Assembly (NCBI GenBank): GCA_040437565.1
Contig: JBDOQK010000038.1
Location: 62,001-126,000 of the forward strand
DNA from: Albugo candida
Taxonomy: Eukaryota; Oomycota; Peronosporomycetes; Albuginales
Direction of reading: 5' to 3'
DNA length: 64,000 bases
The notes under the pieces were generated by a model that saw only the letters and a list, made by a program, of their open reading frames with translations, made no database searches and had not been told where the DNA came from. Numbering within the stretch: the first letter of the stretch is position 1; each line of letters opens with the position of its first letter. Shown piece by piece: positions 1-12,043 of this stretch. A program made the translations under genes and the position numbers.

Positions 1-199
1 AGCTGTCCGTTTTCTTTTTTCACTGAAGAAGTGTGTAATTCCTTTCGGCCACGCATCATATTCGGATAGCAACGTACATTATCTTCTTCCAACTGAGAGG
101 AATATAACGACTGATAGCAGCCCCTACAAGAATACCGAACCAACAAAAGAAGATGCTATGTTGTGTTCCACTACAAGTTTTGATTCTTTTGAGCGTATT

Positions 200-2350
200 A
201 TTATCGTGAAACCGTTTCGTATGTAAAGGCTAACATTTGGGGTGGGAGATAAAATAGTTTAGAATTGACTTGGGTTATTAGACGACTGGCTTCTACCGTT
301 CTTAAATGCTGGTCGTTTATGACACAATGAGAGTCTGAGTGTCATTTCATACCTCAAGAACTGCTTTCGTGCTCTAGCTTTGGAGAGCGCCACTGTGTTG
401 GAAACGAGGGCAAATAAGTGCTGTGAGACGCTGTCAATACGAGTCGATAGTTTTTTGCTGAAAACTGTGCTACGGAGACTATCGTCCAACGCCTTCTACT
501 GGTACATTGAACAATACTCCGTGTGCAGAAGCAACAAACGTGGATATACGTGTGTATATATCTGTTTACTCGATCCCAGAGCGGAGAAGAAGAACATTCG
601 TCATGGAAAGTGGTTGGTCGCGTGCGTAAAGGGACTTCATACAATAAAAGACATGATGTTTCTTGGCAAATTGTTTCATTTGCAAAAGCAAGACACCTCA
701 CTTCTTAAATCTACCTGTACGATTCCCAGCTGTGACTTTATGAGACGCCATGATGTAATGGAATTTGTCCATTCCACTACAATGATTCGAGTTGTACTCG
801 TACATGAAGTATGGACCGTTCGTTTCAGCAATACAATTTTCACTAGACTGAAACATGGTAAAATTGATTTGAGGATCGTCTGCAGGAAGAAATGTCACAT
901 TCTGGAGCAGTTCTCCTTTATTCAAGCAAATAAGAGCCTTTTTTCAGATTGCTCACACTGTTGTTCAGTGTAACATCCTTCTGTTGCCATGATACTAGGA
1001 TGTTCCATAAATGCTGTTTCCAGCCTCATCAGTAAACTCTGCCGTGTCAATCTTCACATTAAAGAATTCGCATGTGACTTTTGGGGGTGAGCTATGTTCC
1101 ATGACGTTGTATGAATTTGCATCAAATAACGCCATCGAAAGGGCAGTGTCGCACATGAAGGGGTTGTCTGCAATTATCTACGCGTAATTCCAGTGATCGG
1201 GATATTGATCGCGCTACCCGGGTAACGAGTGCCATGTTTCGGTGTAGTGCCAATTAGCGAAAGGATGCTATGATATGGAAATATGGGTTCGACATTTAGA
1301 TGGTTGTTGTTGTTGATCTTGAGAGAATCTTGAAGAGCGAGGTAACATTGTCTAGACATTGTGCGCATTGGGTGAGCAATAAAAAGGTCTGGAACATTGA
1401 CGTTGTCAGTATAGAAAATTGAATTCGTGGGTTACAAATGTATGAAATGCAAAGTAAAGTGAATACGTACTCAAATGGTATAGAGCATGCTCACCTAAAT
1501 ATTGCTGGAATCTAGTTTTATCAAGTGATTACTCAAAATGCTCTGTATAAGTCATGAGTGATGTTATTACTTGTAACAACAACCAATAAGAGCTGGTAAA
1601 ATGGGAAGGAAGAATCGGATTGTGAATATGCGAATTTTGATCTTTTATATGGTATGCGTACGTAATTGGGCTGGTATTGGGTATGCATTTTCGTTGGTAT
1701 AGATAATACCGTAAACAAAATGGCTTTTCGTCCGTAAGTACACGGAAATGGGCTCATTTTTTCTTCAAGTTGAGGGGGAAGTAACACAGCTACGTAATAT
1801 TACATATGTTCATAGAGTATTTGATATATATATATACGTTGCTCCCTTTTCTCTTTTACCGTAAAGAAGGAAAGTTATGTGAGAAGAGAAATGTTGGAAG
1901 CGTTTCGTATTTGTAGCGAAGGAAGATGACATCTCCGAGTGTATTCAAAGTAATAAGTACCAGACGACGATAAGTAAGCGAAGAAATCATTAGAGGTGGT
2001 TTCATTATTTGAAGTAGGAGAAGGCTCTCGATAAGTTACATCGTCAGCATCTGACAAAGCATAACATAACCATAATGTGATTTTTAATTTATCGATCTGC
2101 GTGAATGAAGGTGTGGGTCAAAGAATTATGCAGAAAGCGGAAGAAGAATAGTGCGTGCTGAATGCTTCGCGAAAGTCCCGACATCGATACCGGTCGACTA
2201 CTGTATACAAAATTAACATAATTCACTACTGTGTATTGCACTTAAGCAGGCACTTACGAAGCTAGTGTACGTACTTGAGTACTCACTACTACTAGGAAAC
2301 TTTGCCAAAAAAGCGCAAGAAATGTTTAAGTGAAGAGATATAATAGGAGT
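200..2350 (-). repeat. Effector module 1 (gene plus duplicated flanks)
   Basis: The 3' flank (about 240-697) matches about 9430-9908 and more weakly 47640-47800. The 5' flank (about 1500-2060, with a short TA-rich run near 1826) matches the flanks upstream of the effectors near 28.6-29.1 kb, 49.2-49.7 kb and 52.57-52.75 kb. Recurrent landmarks are a stretch reading roughly 'atgacatct.cgagtg' and another reading 'cgtcagcatc'. The edges are approximate because similarity fades gradually. Confidence 0.6.
698..1295 (-). pseudogene. Broken copy of CD..ANAY secreted effector family (copy 1)
   Basis: Read on the minus strand, this stretch aligns along its length with the intact gene at 9909-10532. 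It begins with a similar MSN start, has a central piece with CDTALSMALFDANSYN and a C-E-F-F-N motif, and a last piece with ENCIAETNG (the C-x5-G part of the CCG motif) ending GNRTGRFKK. The coding frame is no longer continuous and I count about three or more breaks, so it is a fossil copy. The 3' flank (about 200-697) and 5' flank (about 1300-2300) are also homologous to the flanks of the other copies, which shows that a whole module was duplicated. The initiator-like promoter seen upstream of the intact copies is degenerate here (about 1322-1345). Confidence 0.7.
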
Positions 2351-2410
2351 TACTGTATGCGCTACATGCAGTGTATGTTTCTTTCTGTGCCTAACGCTAC
2401 TATGTCTATG

Positions 2411-2820
2411 TGTAACACTTCAGATGATGTAATGTACTGGTTTCTTAGGACATTTACGGAAAAAAAGATTGTTTATTGGTCAACCGATTCTGTATTGCGG
2501 TAGCCTCAACCCGAAAAATATGAGACTGTTTCTAGCGTGTAAATGATAGAAAAGTTGGAACTGTCNNNNNNNNNNNNNNNNNNNNNNNNNNNNNNNNNNN
2601 NNNNNNNNNNNNNNNNNNNNNNNNNNNNNNNNNNNNNNNNNNNNNNNNNNNNNNNNNNNNNNNNNTGTAACACTTCAGATGATGTAATGTACTGGTTTCT
2701 TAGGACATTTACGGAAAAAAAGATTGTTTATTGGTCAACCGATTCTGTATTGCGGTAGCCTCAACCCGAAAAATATGAGACTGTTTCTAGCGTGTAAATG
2801 ATAGAAAAGTTGGAACTGTC
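2411..2820. other. Assembly gap with false duplication (155 bp each side)
   Basis: A run of exactly 100 N (2566-2665) separates two identical 155-bp sequences, 2411-2565 and 2666-2820. Identity up to the edge of the gap is what unmerged overlapping contig ends look like. Confidence 0.9.
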
Positions 2821-5800
2821 GAAAAGAACCGTGTTATGCAAGCTGGCGTACGCCACTCTAGGCGGTCCGGCGTCCTCCAGCTAGGACTAGGATCGGACTT
2901 GAAATTTGATTTGTGTGTGCCGTGCCTGCAGCATTGATCTTCGACTACTGATAACACCACCAAATGATCTGTACGTTGCGTGTTTATCAAACGATTTAGC
3001 AAGACGAATGCGTTCGCCTTGATCGTAAAACTGTCCTCGAAAGTACCGAACATGTGCACTAAGCTTGTTGTAGATCACGGAAAGTGCTGTAAGTGTCGGC
3101 GTTGCTCATCGCCAATGTAACAAACGACGATTCCGATCGTTCCAGACAAAATGCAGCGTCACCGCTTGCAATGCAAGACATAAATCGGATATAATATGCT
3201 GCTAATCTTTCCAATCTGGTTGTATTGTTGTCACAATTCCAACGTGGTAGAGAGAAAAACAACTGATCCAAGTAGGCTGCATCTCCCTCCATAATTTTCC
3301 TGTGTGATCGCACTAAAGAAAAAAGTCTTAATCGGATTCCACTGTGCCAAAAGAAGGCTGCGTGCTTAAGATAATATCGGGCTGAATGTTCTAACTCATA
3401 TCGAATCCAGTGCGTCCGATCTCTCCCGTAGTGGCCAAATTGTCAACACCGGATGACTCTTGTCAGTTCGGGAGGTTCCCAGACGATTCGTGAGAGTTGA
3501 GAGCGTGGAATAGATGGAACATAAGGTTTCCACGCCTCTCTTTGCGCTCACACATAAAACCATCTGCCGCCATTATTTAGTTAAATCCAAGTGATGAGTT
3601 CAATCGTCGAGTAGATACGCTGGTGTCTCTGAGTGACTTTATTGGAAACTTAACTTAACGAATTTCCTTCAGCCCTATCCGACGTGCTCAGCTCTTCGTC
3701 GTTGTAACACATGTCGACTAAATCTTCCTACGTGGATAATGTATCAGTTTCTCGATAAAAGTCTTGGGGACTTCGAATTTCGAAGAGAGTAGCCAACGAT
3801 TTCCGATACGTCTAGTTTTGTTCGTCCACCATTCTAAAATTGTACCAAACGTTTTGCGTACTCGGATTACGAATTGCAGCTTAGTAATGAAATGTCTCGT
3901 CACGGTGGATCTATATCTCTTGTTTCATGAAGTACTGACGGCTTTCGAGAACTGTCTAGTCTGGGATGCCACATTTCAAACCCACATTTTAACGAAGAAG
4001 GGGTGCTGTCCCATTGAATTTTTTTCTCATGTCGATATTCTGAATATGTCCATCGGATTGTGTGATTCAAAGGAGGTTGAAAAAGCTGTAATAATTCCGT
4101 CGAAGAAGTTATCCAATTTTCGGAATGGGAACTGCTGAAGGAATGAATGCGTTGTACTTTCGGTCGTCCCATTGAGAAAGGAACCTGTAGTCTAGCATTT
4201 TGTCTTCAGATATAAAAAGGGTTTGTTGAGTAGGCGAACGTGTTTTAAATCGGTTTGTGTGTCCGACCAAGCATGAGTCGATTTATCATTGACTGGCAGT
4301 GTCAAATAGTCTCTGCTAGTATGTCCGCGTTCATCGTGTAATGCCACAGACTTGATAAAGGCATCGTCTGCGCAATCAGTAGTCGGCCCCAGACATTTCG
4401 TGCACGTCAAAACCATACACGAAAGCCATCGTAAAAACGCTTGTCGGAAGTTATCAAGCAGAACGGAATAGCCAAATACTTGACCAAATTCCCCGGGCCC
4501 ATGATGGGTAAATTGGGAATACGTGAACACGGTATGGTCCTAGTCAACAGAGTATAAATGATTTATTTTTCGCCCCAGAAACATCGTAATGGACTTGAAC
4601 GAGTTAGAGTTCCGTCATAGACCATTGGATGTCTCTAAAAGCAATGTTGAATAGTCGGAAAGAAAAAAAACTTTAGTAGCGACAGGCGTTCCATTGATCC
4701 AAATTCCATGTTCTTCATGTTGACGAGGTAGATTTTCTAAAGGGTTCTGTAAACATCAGAAAGAGTAATGCTGAGAGAGGATCGTCTATTTTTAGTCAAC
4801 GTTGTGTTCTAATAGACGGTGTGAGATTCCCATTAATCAATAATTGCGCCTTCTTGTTGCTTTACAGAAGACCAACCCAGTCGATAAATTTTGTCCAACG
4901 CCCAATATTTCCAAACGCGAAACATTTACATCCTATTGACTCAAGAATAAGCTTGCTTAAATTCGAGAAAAGTCGAATATGCTTACTCCCCAGGATGAGC
5001 TACCGAGTCTGCATGTCGGTGAGATGTCGGAATACATGATGCATCCATCGTCGTCGCATAAATGCTTTTTGATCTTCATTAAATCAATTTTCGCAACATG
5101 CGTTGCAATGGATGCGCCAATACTTTCTAACTTGCTTTCAAATCAGCGCAAAGTAGTTTGATCGATCGATAGTTGACAGGATCACCTCTTGATCCTCTTT
5201 TGTACAATAATGGTATAGCCGCGTGACGTGGTAATTGAGGTGAGATAACTCTTTCCAGATGATATTCAAACACGATCTTCCGACACTCGACAAACGTGTC
5301 CGGATATAGGTGATAAAACGCAGCTGGTAATGCATCCATACCTGCAGAAGAACTACTCCGCATGTGCTTGATTGCTTCCTCCCTCTCGGTCGTACTTCAG
5401 CGAGTTGAAAGACAGTCTAGCATTTTGGACGCAAGGAAAACCGAAATTGAATCCAGTAACTATTTTTTATTATTTGCACACGGATCAGTGGAGCTGGTCT
5501 TGGAGTCGTAGCAAGGGCCCATGTCACCACCACCTGATTTCTGCATTCATCAATATTCTCCCTCGGGTTAGATGTCACGGTGACCCTTTTTTGGTGACAT
5601 TTTGTTCGCCGCCCGGCGGTAAAACTGACCGGTGGTGAATAAGATGCTTCGAAGAGTTCTTTGTATCCTTTACATGATCGTCGAAATTCTCATCTTCGTT
5701 GTATATGGCGTTCTTTTCAAACACATCATTGTAATATGTTGCGGATTATAGACACTGGATACGATTCGCTTCCCTTTCAGCAGTTTCAAGGTCGAGATTC

Positions 5801-5900
5801 TGAATTTGGCAAGATTCAATTTGTAAAAATGCCGTGTCTGAATGGTGGCTTTAGAGTGATGTCGAGATGCTGGGGCTTCCAAAAGACACTGGGAGACTCA
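2485..5900 (-). mobile_element. LINE A copy 1 (L1-like non-LTR retrotransposon), decayed
   Basis: Minus-strand translation shows reverse-transcriptase landmarks of L1-like LINEs. At 5127-5363 there is a segment with AGMDALPAAFYHLYPD and then LLYKRGSRGDPVNYRSI, the 'G-P-D-G ... K-K-G-S...P-N-Y-R-P-I' region preceding RT motif A. Downstream pieces at 4192-4530, 3900-4172, 3718-3903 and 3059-3313 align with the post-RT region of copy 2 (12.5-15.9 kb). The 3' end is near 2485, where a stretch 'ctgtattgcggtagcctcaa' is shared with copy 2 near 12510. The endonuclease domain seen in copy 2 was not found, so this copy appears 5'-truncated near 5.9 kb. Many frame changes and stops make it inactive. 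Confidence 0.75.
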
Positions 5901-6840
5901 ACATCATGACTAGTCATTTAAGCTATTCCAAAAGATAGTTTGTCTGAGAAGGCAAGCTGTGGGTGGACGGGAAGATCAGCATACCTGAGGCACTGGAAGG
6001 CTACCTACTCCGGCGGGCAATAACATTACATTAGATTTAAAGAATTAAATTCATCCCAGTTGAGATGCTACTTGCTATGAAGGGGCGAATTTTTGGGTGA
6101 AAATCGCGTATCGTTCCTTAGAAATAAAGGTTAGGCTTAAATGAGTACGTCCGTAACCGGTAGGACTTTCGAGTCTGCGAAGGTTCCTGGAGACAGCATT
6201 TCGCTCCCAGCTGACAAAGAAGAGCTCGCCGTTACGCCTTAATTTTATCATATCTGGAAATGATATAAGGCACGAGCGAATTGAGCCAATACCAACGTGG
6301 ATGGTAAGTTCGTTGACAGGTCAGCGTGTATTGCAATGCTCTGATTATCGTCCGCATGTACGACTGCATTCAAACCCCTTTGTTGATGCTAAACACATAA
6401 GAGAAACTCCAGTTTCACCTCTTTAGACAAAATTGGCTAAAAAAAGCGTTCAAGACAAAACATCAACTCCAAAAAGGTGATCAGTAGACGATAAAGTCAG
6501 GACAGTATCGTACTTGCAAACCTATTGCTTGAGTTTAATGGAAAATGAGTACCGTGTGTTTGCAATTTGCGGCCACGCTGAATCCAACTGAGATATTAGT
6601 GAGATCGTAGAGGCTGTGTTCGTAATTCCTATTACATAGGAATTAGTTTCCAAAGATTCTCTTCTTATACTTCTGTGCATAGAATTCCTTCTGATACAAC
6701 TGAGATTGTAATTCAACCAGATAACGCGATAAGTCAATGCTCTAGGATGCAAAGGGCGCTATGCCATTATCAGAGCACCTAGTAACAGAATATAGTATCT
6801 CCTTTGATAATCAACAATCTCCCGCGCTATGAACGATCAA
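5901..6840. other. No gene recognised
   Basis: No recognisable coding region or RNA gene. One 76-codon minus-strand frame (6522-6752) shows no motif I know. It may be unrecognised repeat or true intergenic DNA. Confidence 0.4.
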
Positions 6841-8558
6841 TAATACTACGGGTCTTGTATTAATTTGTGTGACGAGAAGCTTTTTCAGTAAGAGCTCCAG
6901 TGTCACACTTCACACTATTGAGTGTGTAGTTTATGTCTGTGCAGAGTTTTGAATCATCAGAACCTCAAGTCGCTTTGCTAGACACAGGAACGGTACTACA
7001 GACAAAATGATCACTTATACATATGGATCACCATGCGAATTACGTCGCGTCCTGATGGGAGGTAGTGACTATCTTCTACATTCGTTAGATCACATTCACG
7101 AATGTGTATTAGCACATTTACACATTGAATTAAGGGAAATGTTATATTCACTCCCTTTTTGGTTAAATTCACCCTTTTAAGTCAGGTGGTACACATAATT
7201 ATACTATGTGTGCTTTTTATTATATTTAGGGAATTGTCAGATTCACTACCTTTTGGGTCACGTGACCCATATTATTATACATTCAAGCATAATACAAAGC
7301 TACCAGCTCAAAATTTCGCATTGCCAATCTTTTGATTTTTCACTACTACCTTATCTTTATATCGTTGTGAAGAATTGAATACGATCGGTCTAAAAAATGC
7401 CCGATATACTCGAGAACGATACGTAATGCTCATAGTTCTTGTACGATCGCTATGATCTTCTCAAATAGAGGCTGATCAGAATGGGCCGACGCAAAACCAA
7501 GCTTTTATTTTCTACAAAGAACGAACAGTAAGATTGCGGTGTCAAATCTATTGCAAGACCGATTGTTTGAGAATAAAGTCAACACGAAACAAATTTAAGT
7601 CTCGTGGTAATATATTTACTTTTATGCAAAGATAAGCAAATAGCTACAAAAAACTATGATCTCAGGGAAAGGATTTACTGATTCTTGTTTGCGAAATGTG
7701 TCGGTCTAGTACACAATCTTTATATCTCCCCGCTAGGACGCTCACACTCGTTTAGTAGCGCATGAAGTCCCTCGGACAAATGTAGGCGATCTTGTGGGGC
7801 GTATAGCGGATAGTAATTAAGTTGGTAGAGCAACAGTGATCACATCATTTTTTTACGTTTACGAACTTTTCAAAAAAAGGTGAAGTCGACCCAATCGATT
7901 CAATTTCCAGTGATCATTCCTATCAGGGAGTTTCATCAAATCATCGGTATGCTCGCATAAAACCTGGGTGTGACACATAAAGAAGACGATAATGTTTGAA
8001 TGTACAATAATGTGGGTCACGTGACTTAAAAGGGAGTAAATCTAACTGAAAAGGAGTGAATATAACAATTTCCTAATTTGAAAACTCATTATGTATCAGA
8101 TCTTGTAGGAACTGTTGTTCGTTGTTTTTCTCGCCTCGACACTGACGTTGTACTCTCTGTAAAGCCGGTAAAATGAAATACCAAATCTAGTCTTAGTACC
8201 TCTAAAGTTCCATTCGGCAATCGATTCCAGATATTTACGCCAAAAATTGACTGCGTAAAGTTACAAACTAACAGCTTTGCTGCGTAAACATTAGTTGTTT
8301 ATCGCTCGTACCTAGCCCTTACCCCGTTTACATAAAATTTCAAATACAATGAATGATGCACATTATCTCATATGGAAGGGTTTCTCTCCCACTTTGCATT
8401 TTTTGGTGTAGCAAGGCCGATGGGGCTGGAGCTCATTTTCAAATTTATCATCAACCACAATGCTGGCTATAAAGAAACTCGTTGGCTATATGTGGCATTC
8501 CATCCTATTAATGCGCTTAATATGCCTCTCTTCCTCAGGCCTTCAAAAAGCGAAGAAT
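6840..8558. repeat. Diverged repeat unit R, copy 1 (interrupted by a TIR element)
   Basis: The outer parts (about 6860-7131 and 8075-8558) align in the same order and orientation with about 18500-18715 and 19370-19870. Shared landmarks are a stretch on Ca. 6945-7000 ('gaatcatcagaa.ctcaa.c'), 'cgttagatcacattcacgaa' near 7082, 'atgtatcagatct' near 8092, and 'ctcattttcaaatttatcat' near 8432. No open reading frame is conserved. Function and class are unknown. Copy 1 runs into the 100-N gap at 8559. Confidence 0.6.
7132..8074. mobile_element. Non-autonomous TIR DNA transposon (943 bp)
   Basis: The two ends are inverted repeats of about 52 bp (7132-7183 and 8024-8074), both reading close to AGG(G)AAATTGTTATATTCACTCC inwards. 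The element is flanked by a 4-bp duplication AATT (7128-7131 and 8075-8078). The paralogous unit at 19.4 kb has the uninterrupted sequence, so an empty site exists. The left end also holds a second inner copy of the TIR (7228 to about 7296) that matches the right end further inwards and includes a perfect 14-bp palindrome GGGTCACGTGACCC (7255-7268). No transposase is encoded. The superfamily cannot be assigned from a 4-bp duplication and these TIRs alone. Confidence 0.75.
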
Positions 8559-8658
8559 NNNNNNNNNNNNNNNNNNNNNNNNNNNNNNNNNNNNNNNNNN
8601 NNNNNNNNNNNNNNNNNNNNNNNNNNNNNNNNNNNNNNNNNNNNNNNNNNNNNNNNNN
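8559..8658. other. Assembly gap (100 N), flanks not duplicated
   Basis: Exactly 100 N, so the size is probably a placeholder. Sequences on the two sides do not repeat each other. Confidence 0.95.
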
Positions 8659-9400
8659 GACGTAGTGTTGATGTGACATCTGAATCAACAACTAATGGAT
8701 CAGAATTGGAACTTCACTCTCTGTATATCAATAAACAATGATAGCAATACATAGCTGCCTGCTAATAGGTAAGAAAATTGTAAAAGTTAACGAGATAGTA
8801 GCTCGTTTGCATGGATCAAAGCCGTGCGTCCCCACCCATACGATGAAATTAATCACTAACAACAAATAATTGGGATTTCTTATCACGAAACAGTAAACCG
8901 AACAAGAAAAACCCGAACCATATCTTTGAGATATAATTTGGTGCACTTATAAGCAAAAGCGAGGAGTCAACATAAGACGTATCGAATTTATTGCCATTAC
9001 TATCGCAACCTGACATCAGGTGAGGATTCCTACCGCGGAACGAAATAGGAAAATATAAAGATGTCCGTTGTTTCGTTTCACAGCATTATTTTGTATTCCC
9101 GTGCTAATCCGCATGGTATTATATGATGACAATGTATACCGCTTTCTGTCATTGGATGTAACGTTTTGACTCATTTTGCGCCATCATTTTGCAAGCTAAC
9201 AAAAAGATAGAAGAGGTTTTGTTTCTAAAATAGTGAGCATTCACCTATCTAATATTGTATCTCGCTTCGTGATGACTCACAGTCACACAGGACCGATAGC
9301 TACATGGATTAGCTTCTTTCAAGTGACAGTAAGATTACGACAGATAGCAACACCTTTAACCTTTAAAGATACCGAAACAAAGAAACACAACGCTGCTTTC
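8659..9400. other. Intergenic, partly repeated at 12.2 kb
   Basis: About 8670-8830 aligns with about 12221-12400 (shared 'aactaatggatcag' and 'caatgatagcaat'). The stretch near 8940-9010 resembles the distal upstream flank of effector modules near 53.33 kb ('cttataag.aa...ggagtcaa'). No gene seen. Confidence 0.4.
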
Positions 9401-9908
9401 TCTTACTGTAAAAGTATTGCTTCTATCGGACGTATGATAGTTGTGAAACCTTCGCCTCTGTGAAGTCTTGCAAATTGGGGTGAGAAATATACAAGTTTGA
9501 AATTGACTTGAACCATTGGACAACTCTGGCTTAACCGTTGTTCCAAATAGCTCGTTCATGACGCAATGAGAAGCAGAGTGAAGTGTGATAGCACAGGAAC
9601 TGCTGTCATGTACAGGCTTTGGTGGGCGCCACTGTGTTAGGAAAACGAGGAGTGACCTCTGTGATACTTTGTCAAAGCGAGTCAATAGACTATCGTTCTA
9701 CGTCTTTTACTGACCCAGTATCAATATTGCGCGCCAAGAATCAACAAACGCGGAGGGAACGCTTTGTATCTATGTCCATTTTGATCCAAAAGCGGACAAG
9801 AAGAAGGTCTGTTTGAAAGTTTGGTTGGTTGCGTGCGTAAAGAGACTAATACAAGACAAAGACATGATTTTTTTTGGAAAATTGTCTCATTTGCAAAGAT
9901 TGGACACC

Positions 9909-10532
9909 TCACTTCTCAAATCTACTCGTACGATTCCCAGATGTGAAACCATCACAGGCAACGATAGAATGAATCTTGTCCATTTCAAGACAAAGTTTTG
10001 TTGTGTCTTCGTACCTGATGTATGGACCCTTCGATTCAGCAATACAATTTTCAAGAGACGGAGAGTATGTGATGTTGAACGGAAATCCGTCTTTATAAAG
10101 GAACGCCACATTCCGGAACAGGTTCCCTTTATTCTCGCAAGTGGGAGTTGCCAATTTATTAGTCTGCTCACACTGTGTTCCAGTGCTACATCCATTTATT
10201 GTGGTAAAACCAGGGTCAATTTTCGGAAATTCTTCTCCGTAAATACTGCTTCCTGCTCCAGTAGTAAACTCTGCTTTGCCGGTGTCCACGTTAAAGAATT
10301 CGCATTTGACTTTTTCCCCTAGGCTTGTTTCAAGGATGTTGTATGCATTCGCACCTAACACCTCCATTGAAAGGACATTGTCGCACATGCAGACGTTGTC
10401 TGCAAGTATTGTAAGCATACTTTCAGGGTTCGTGATTCTGACTGAGGTGTGAGGATAACGAGTGACATGTTTCGGCGTAATGCCCGTTAGAGAAAGAATG
10501 ATTGAAATGACTTGGAAATTCCGGTTGGACAT
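9909..10532 (-). CDS. CD..ANAY family secreted effector candidate (copy 2), 207 aa
   Basis: Intact minus-strand frame starting at ATG 10530-10532. The N-terminus has a modest hydrophobic run (FQVISIILSLTGI, residues 6-18) that may be a signal peptide; it is weaker than in the other copies. The family motif CDNVLSMEVLGANAY spans residues 50-64, and CEFFN residues 77-81. Nine cysteines lie at 48, 50, 77, 115, 121, 132, 163, 181 and 193. C163-x5-G169 (CIAESKG) keeps the second half of the CX2CX5G motif of Albugo CCG effectors, but the first cysteine is absent. Together with the broken copies at 698-1295 and 48270-48884 it forms a subgroup ending GNRTxxF. Host-translocated or apoplastic action is inferred from the family resemblance only. 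The nearest neighbours are mobile elements. Confidence 0.75.
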   Translation of the reverse strand: MSNRNFQVISIILSLTGITPKHVTRYPHTSVRITNPESMLTILADNVCMCDNVLSMEVLGANAYNILETSLGEKVKCEFFNVDTGKAEFTTGAGSSIYGEEFPKIDPGFTTINGCSTGTQCEQTNKLATPTCENKGNLFRNVAFLYKDGFPFNITYSPSLENCIAESKGPYIRYEDTTKLCLEMDKIHSIVACDGFTSGNRTSRFEK

Positions 10533-10560
10533 TGCGATGGTTGTTGTGCTCTTGAGATGT

Positions 10561-10575
10561 GATCAAAGAATGAGA
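10561..10575 (-). promoter_or_regulatory. Initiator-like core promoter of effector copy 2
   Basis: On the minus strand this reads TCTCATTCTTTGATC, matching the first part (CTCATTYY) of the oomycete initiator but departing from its CAWTTT end. It lies about 30-45 bases before the ATG. Confidence 0.5.
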
Positions 10576-11705
10576 TAACGTCGTGTCTGCCAAGCGCGTG
10601 GGTGGCCAAGAAACATACGGTTTGAAAAGTTACAAGCTTCTGGTATAGTACATCAACTCCGTGACTCACAAACGTATTTATACAAGAGACAGTATGTAAG
10701 TGTTAGTGTGCTCGCCCAAATACAAAAGCTGTGTATAAAATGCATGATCATTATTCAAACCATGTTTGGAACGCCTAGCAATTATTAAGGGTGACATGAC
10801 AAGAAATGGTAGTATTGTAAATGTTAAAGACATGTTTTCCTTTAGAGTATGAAAACACTTGAGTTAGTAATGTTTACCGTGTCGGGCTGGTAATGATTAC
10901 ATTTTTGGTTGGTAATGGGCACGTACTTGGGTTGGCAATTATTTGCACGGTATGAAATCTGGCATTTACTGCTACATAATAGGAAATAGGGCGCAATTTT
11001 GCTTTATTTAGAAATCCGGTACGAGAGTAACTCTTCATACAATCATGCAAATAGATTCTGGCTGTTTTACACGTGCTCGGTTATGTCTTTTTTCATAAAA
11101 GAAGCGAAGTAAGATAGAAGAGGAACATTCATGCCACAGAGAGCCACAGTCCGCAAGTGGTTTATTCATATATCAACTACAGGAATGGTCATAAGTATGC
11201 GATGAAAGCGTAAAAATTGTTTTCACATTTTGAAATAAGAGAACGCTACCGTTGTGTAAATATAACCAATCATCTGATATCGCAGAAAGAATCAAATGTC
11301 AAGTGCGATATTAGTGTGTGTTTGCTTGTGATTATGGTTCCGAGAACATCGTCGAACGCGGAGGGAAAATAGCACGTGACGAGTCGTCAGACGAGAGCGG
11401 TGTTGTTTCCGTCTCTTATGTTTGTCTTCAATGCTACTTAGGTTATAGGGAATTTATCGATGAGATCCTTCAACTTATATTCTCAACTACTGATCAATTT
11501 TCGAATCCGGAAAGGCGAAAAGCGACGACAAGAAGAAAAGCTTAATTCATTGGTGTGACACTGATACATTATCGTACCAATGCTAACGCATCCGATGCAA
11601 AGAGAACCGATAAAATACGGCAAACAATCATTAGGACCTACTCAACCGTGACAATTTCAAAAGGATTTATAAGAAGAATTGGTTATGATGACCACAATCT
11701 TCCAA

Positions 11706-12043
11706 TTATAACGAATACTCACACGGAAAGCGCGACCTCTTAGCAAAAATTGTAGCTGCTGCATTGCTCAAAGTATCGCTCCCGACCAAACATGCATCAT
11801 TTTCTGATGGAATGGTCGCTCTGATATTGCTTTCGCTAAAGAAAAACAACTCTTTTTGGATGATACGGCTCACCTCTAAACTGGTCTTTTGCCCGCCAGC
11901 ATTCTCCAGCAGTTTGATCCACTCCTCTTTCCTTGAGTGTCTGTTGTACCGACTCTTTCGTTCCTCTTCCAAGGGATTTGAAGCAGCCTCACAGATCGCA
12001 AACAGTGCACTAACGTTTCCCTGCGGTGATAGTCGTCTTTACC
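11706..12043 (-). CDS. Unrecognised open frame, possible exon
   Basis: On the minus strand an open frame of about 112 codons runs without an early ATG; it contains ALFAICEAASNPLEEERKSR and later EEWIKLLENAGGQKTSLEVS, and ends in a stop at 11706. It is charged and looks helical, unlike the low-complexity shadows around it. No domain is recognised. It could be one exon of a gene, or a piece of a mobile element. Two further unrecognised frames lie on the plus strand at 11318-11545 and 11555-11743, for which I have no support beyond length. Confidence 0.25.

Larger units (their letters stand above)
9400..11250 (-). repeat. Effector module 2
   Basis: The 3' flank 9419-9908 aligns with module 1 (about 205-697). 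The 5' flank continues through about 10600-11250, with weaker similarity to module flanks elsewhere (for example 'ggt.ataagtatg.gatgaaagcg' near 11190, compared with 1950-1980). No second gene lies within it. Confidence 0.5.

Noticed and set aside
380-973. 197-codon plus-strand frame over effector copy 1, and a similar one at 9813-10322
   Set aside because: Both are antisense shadows of the effector copies; the minus strand carries the family motifs.
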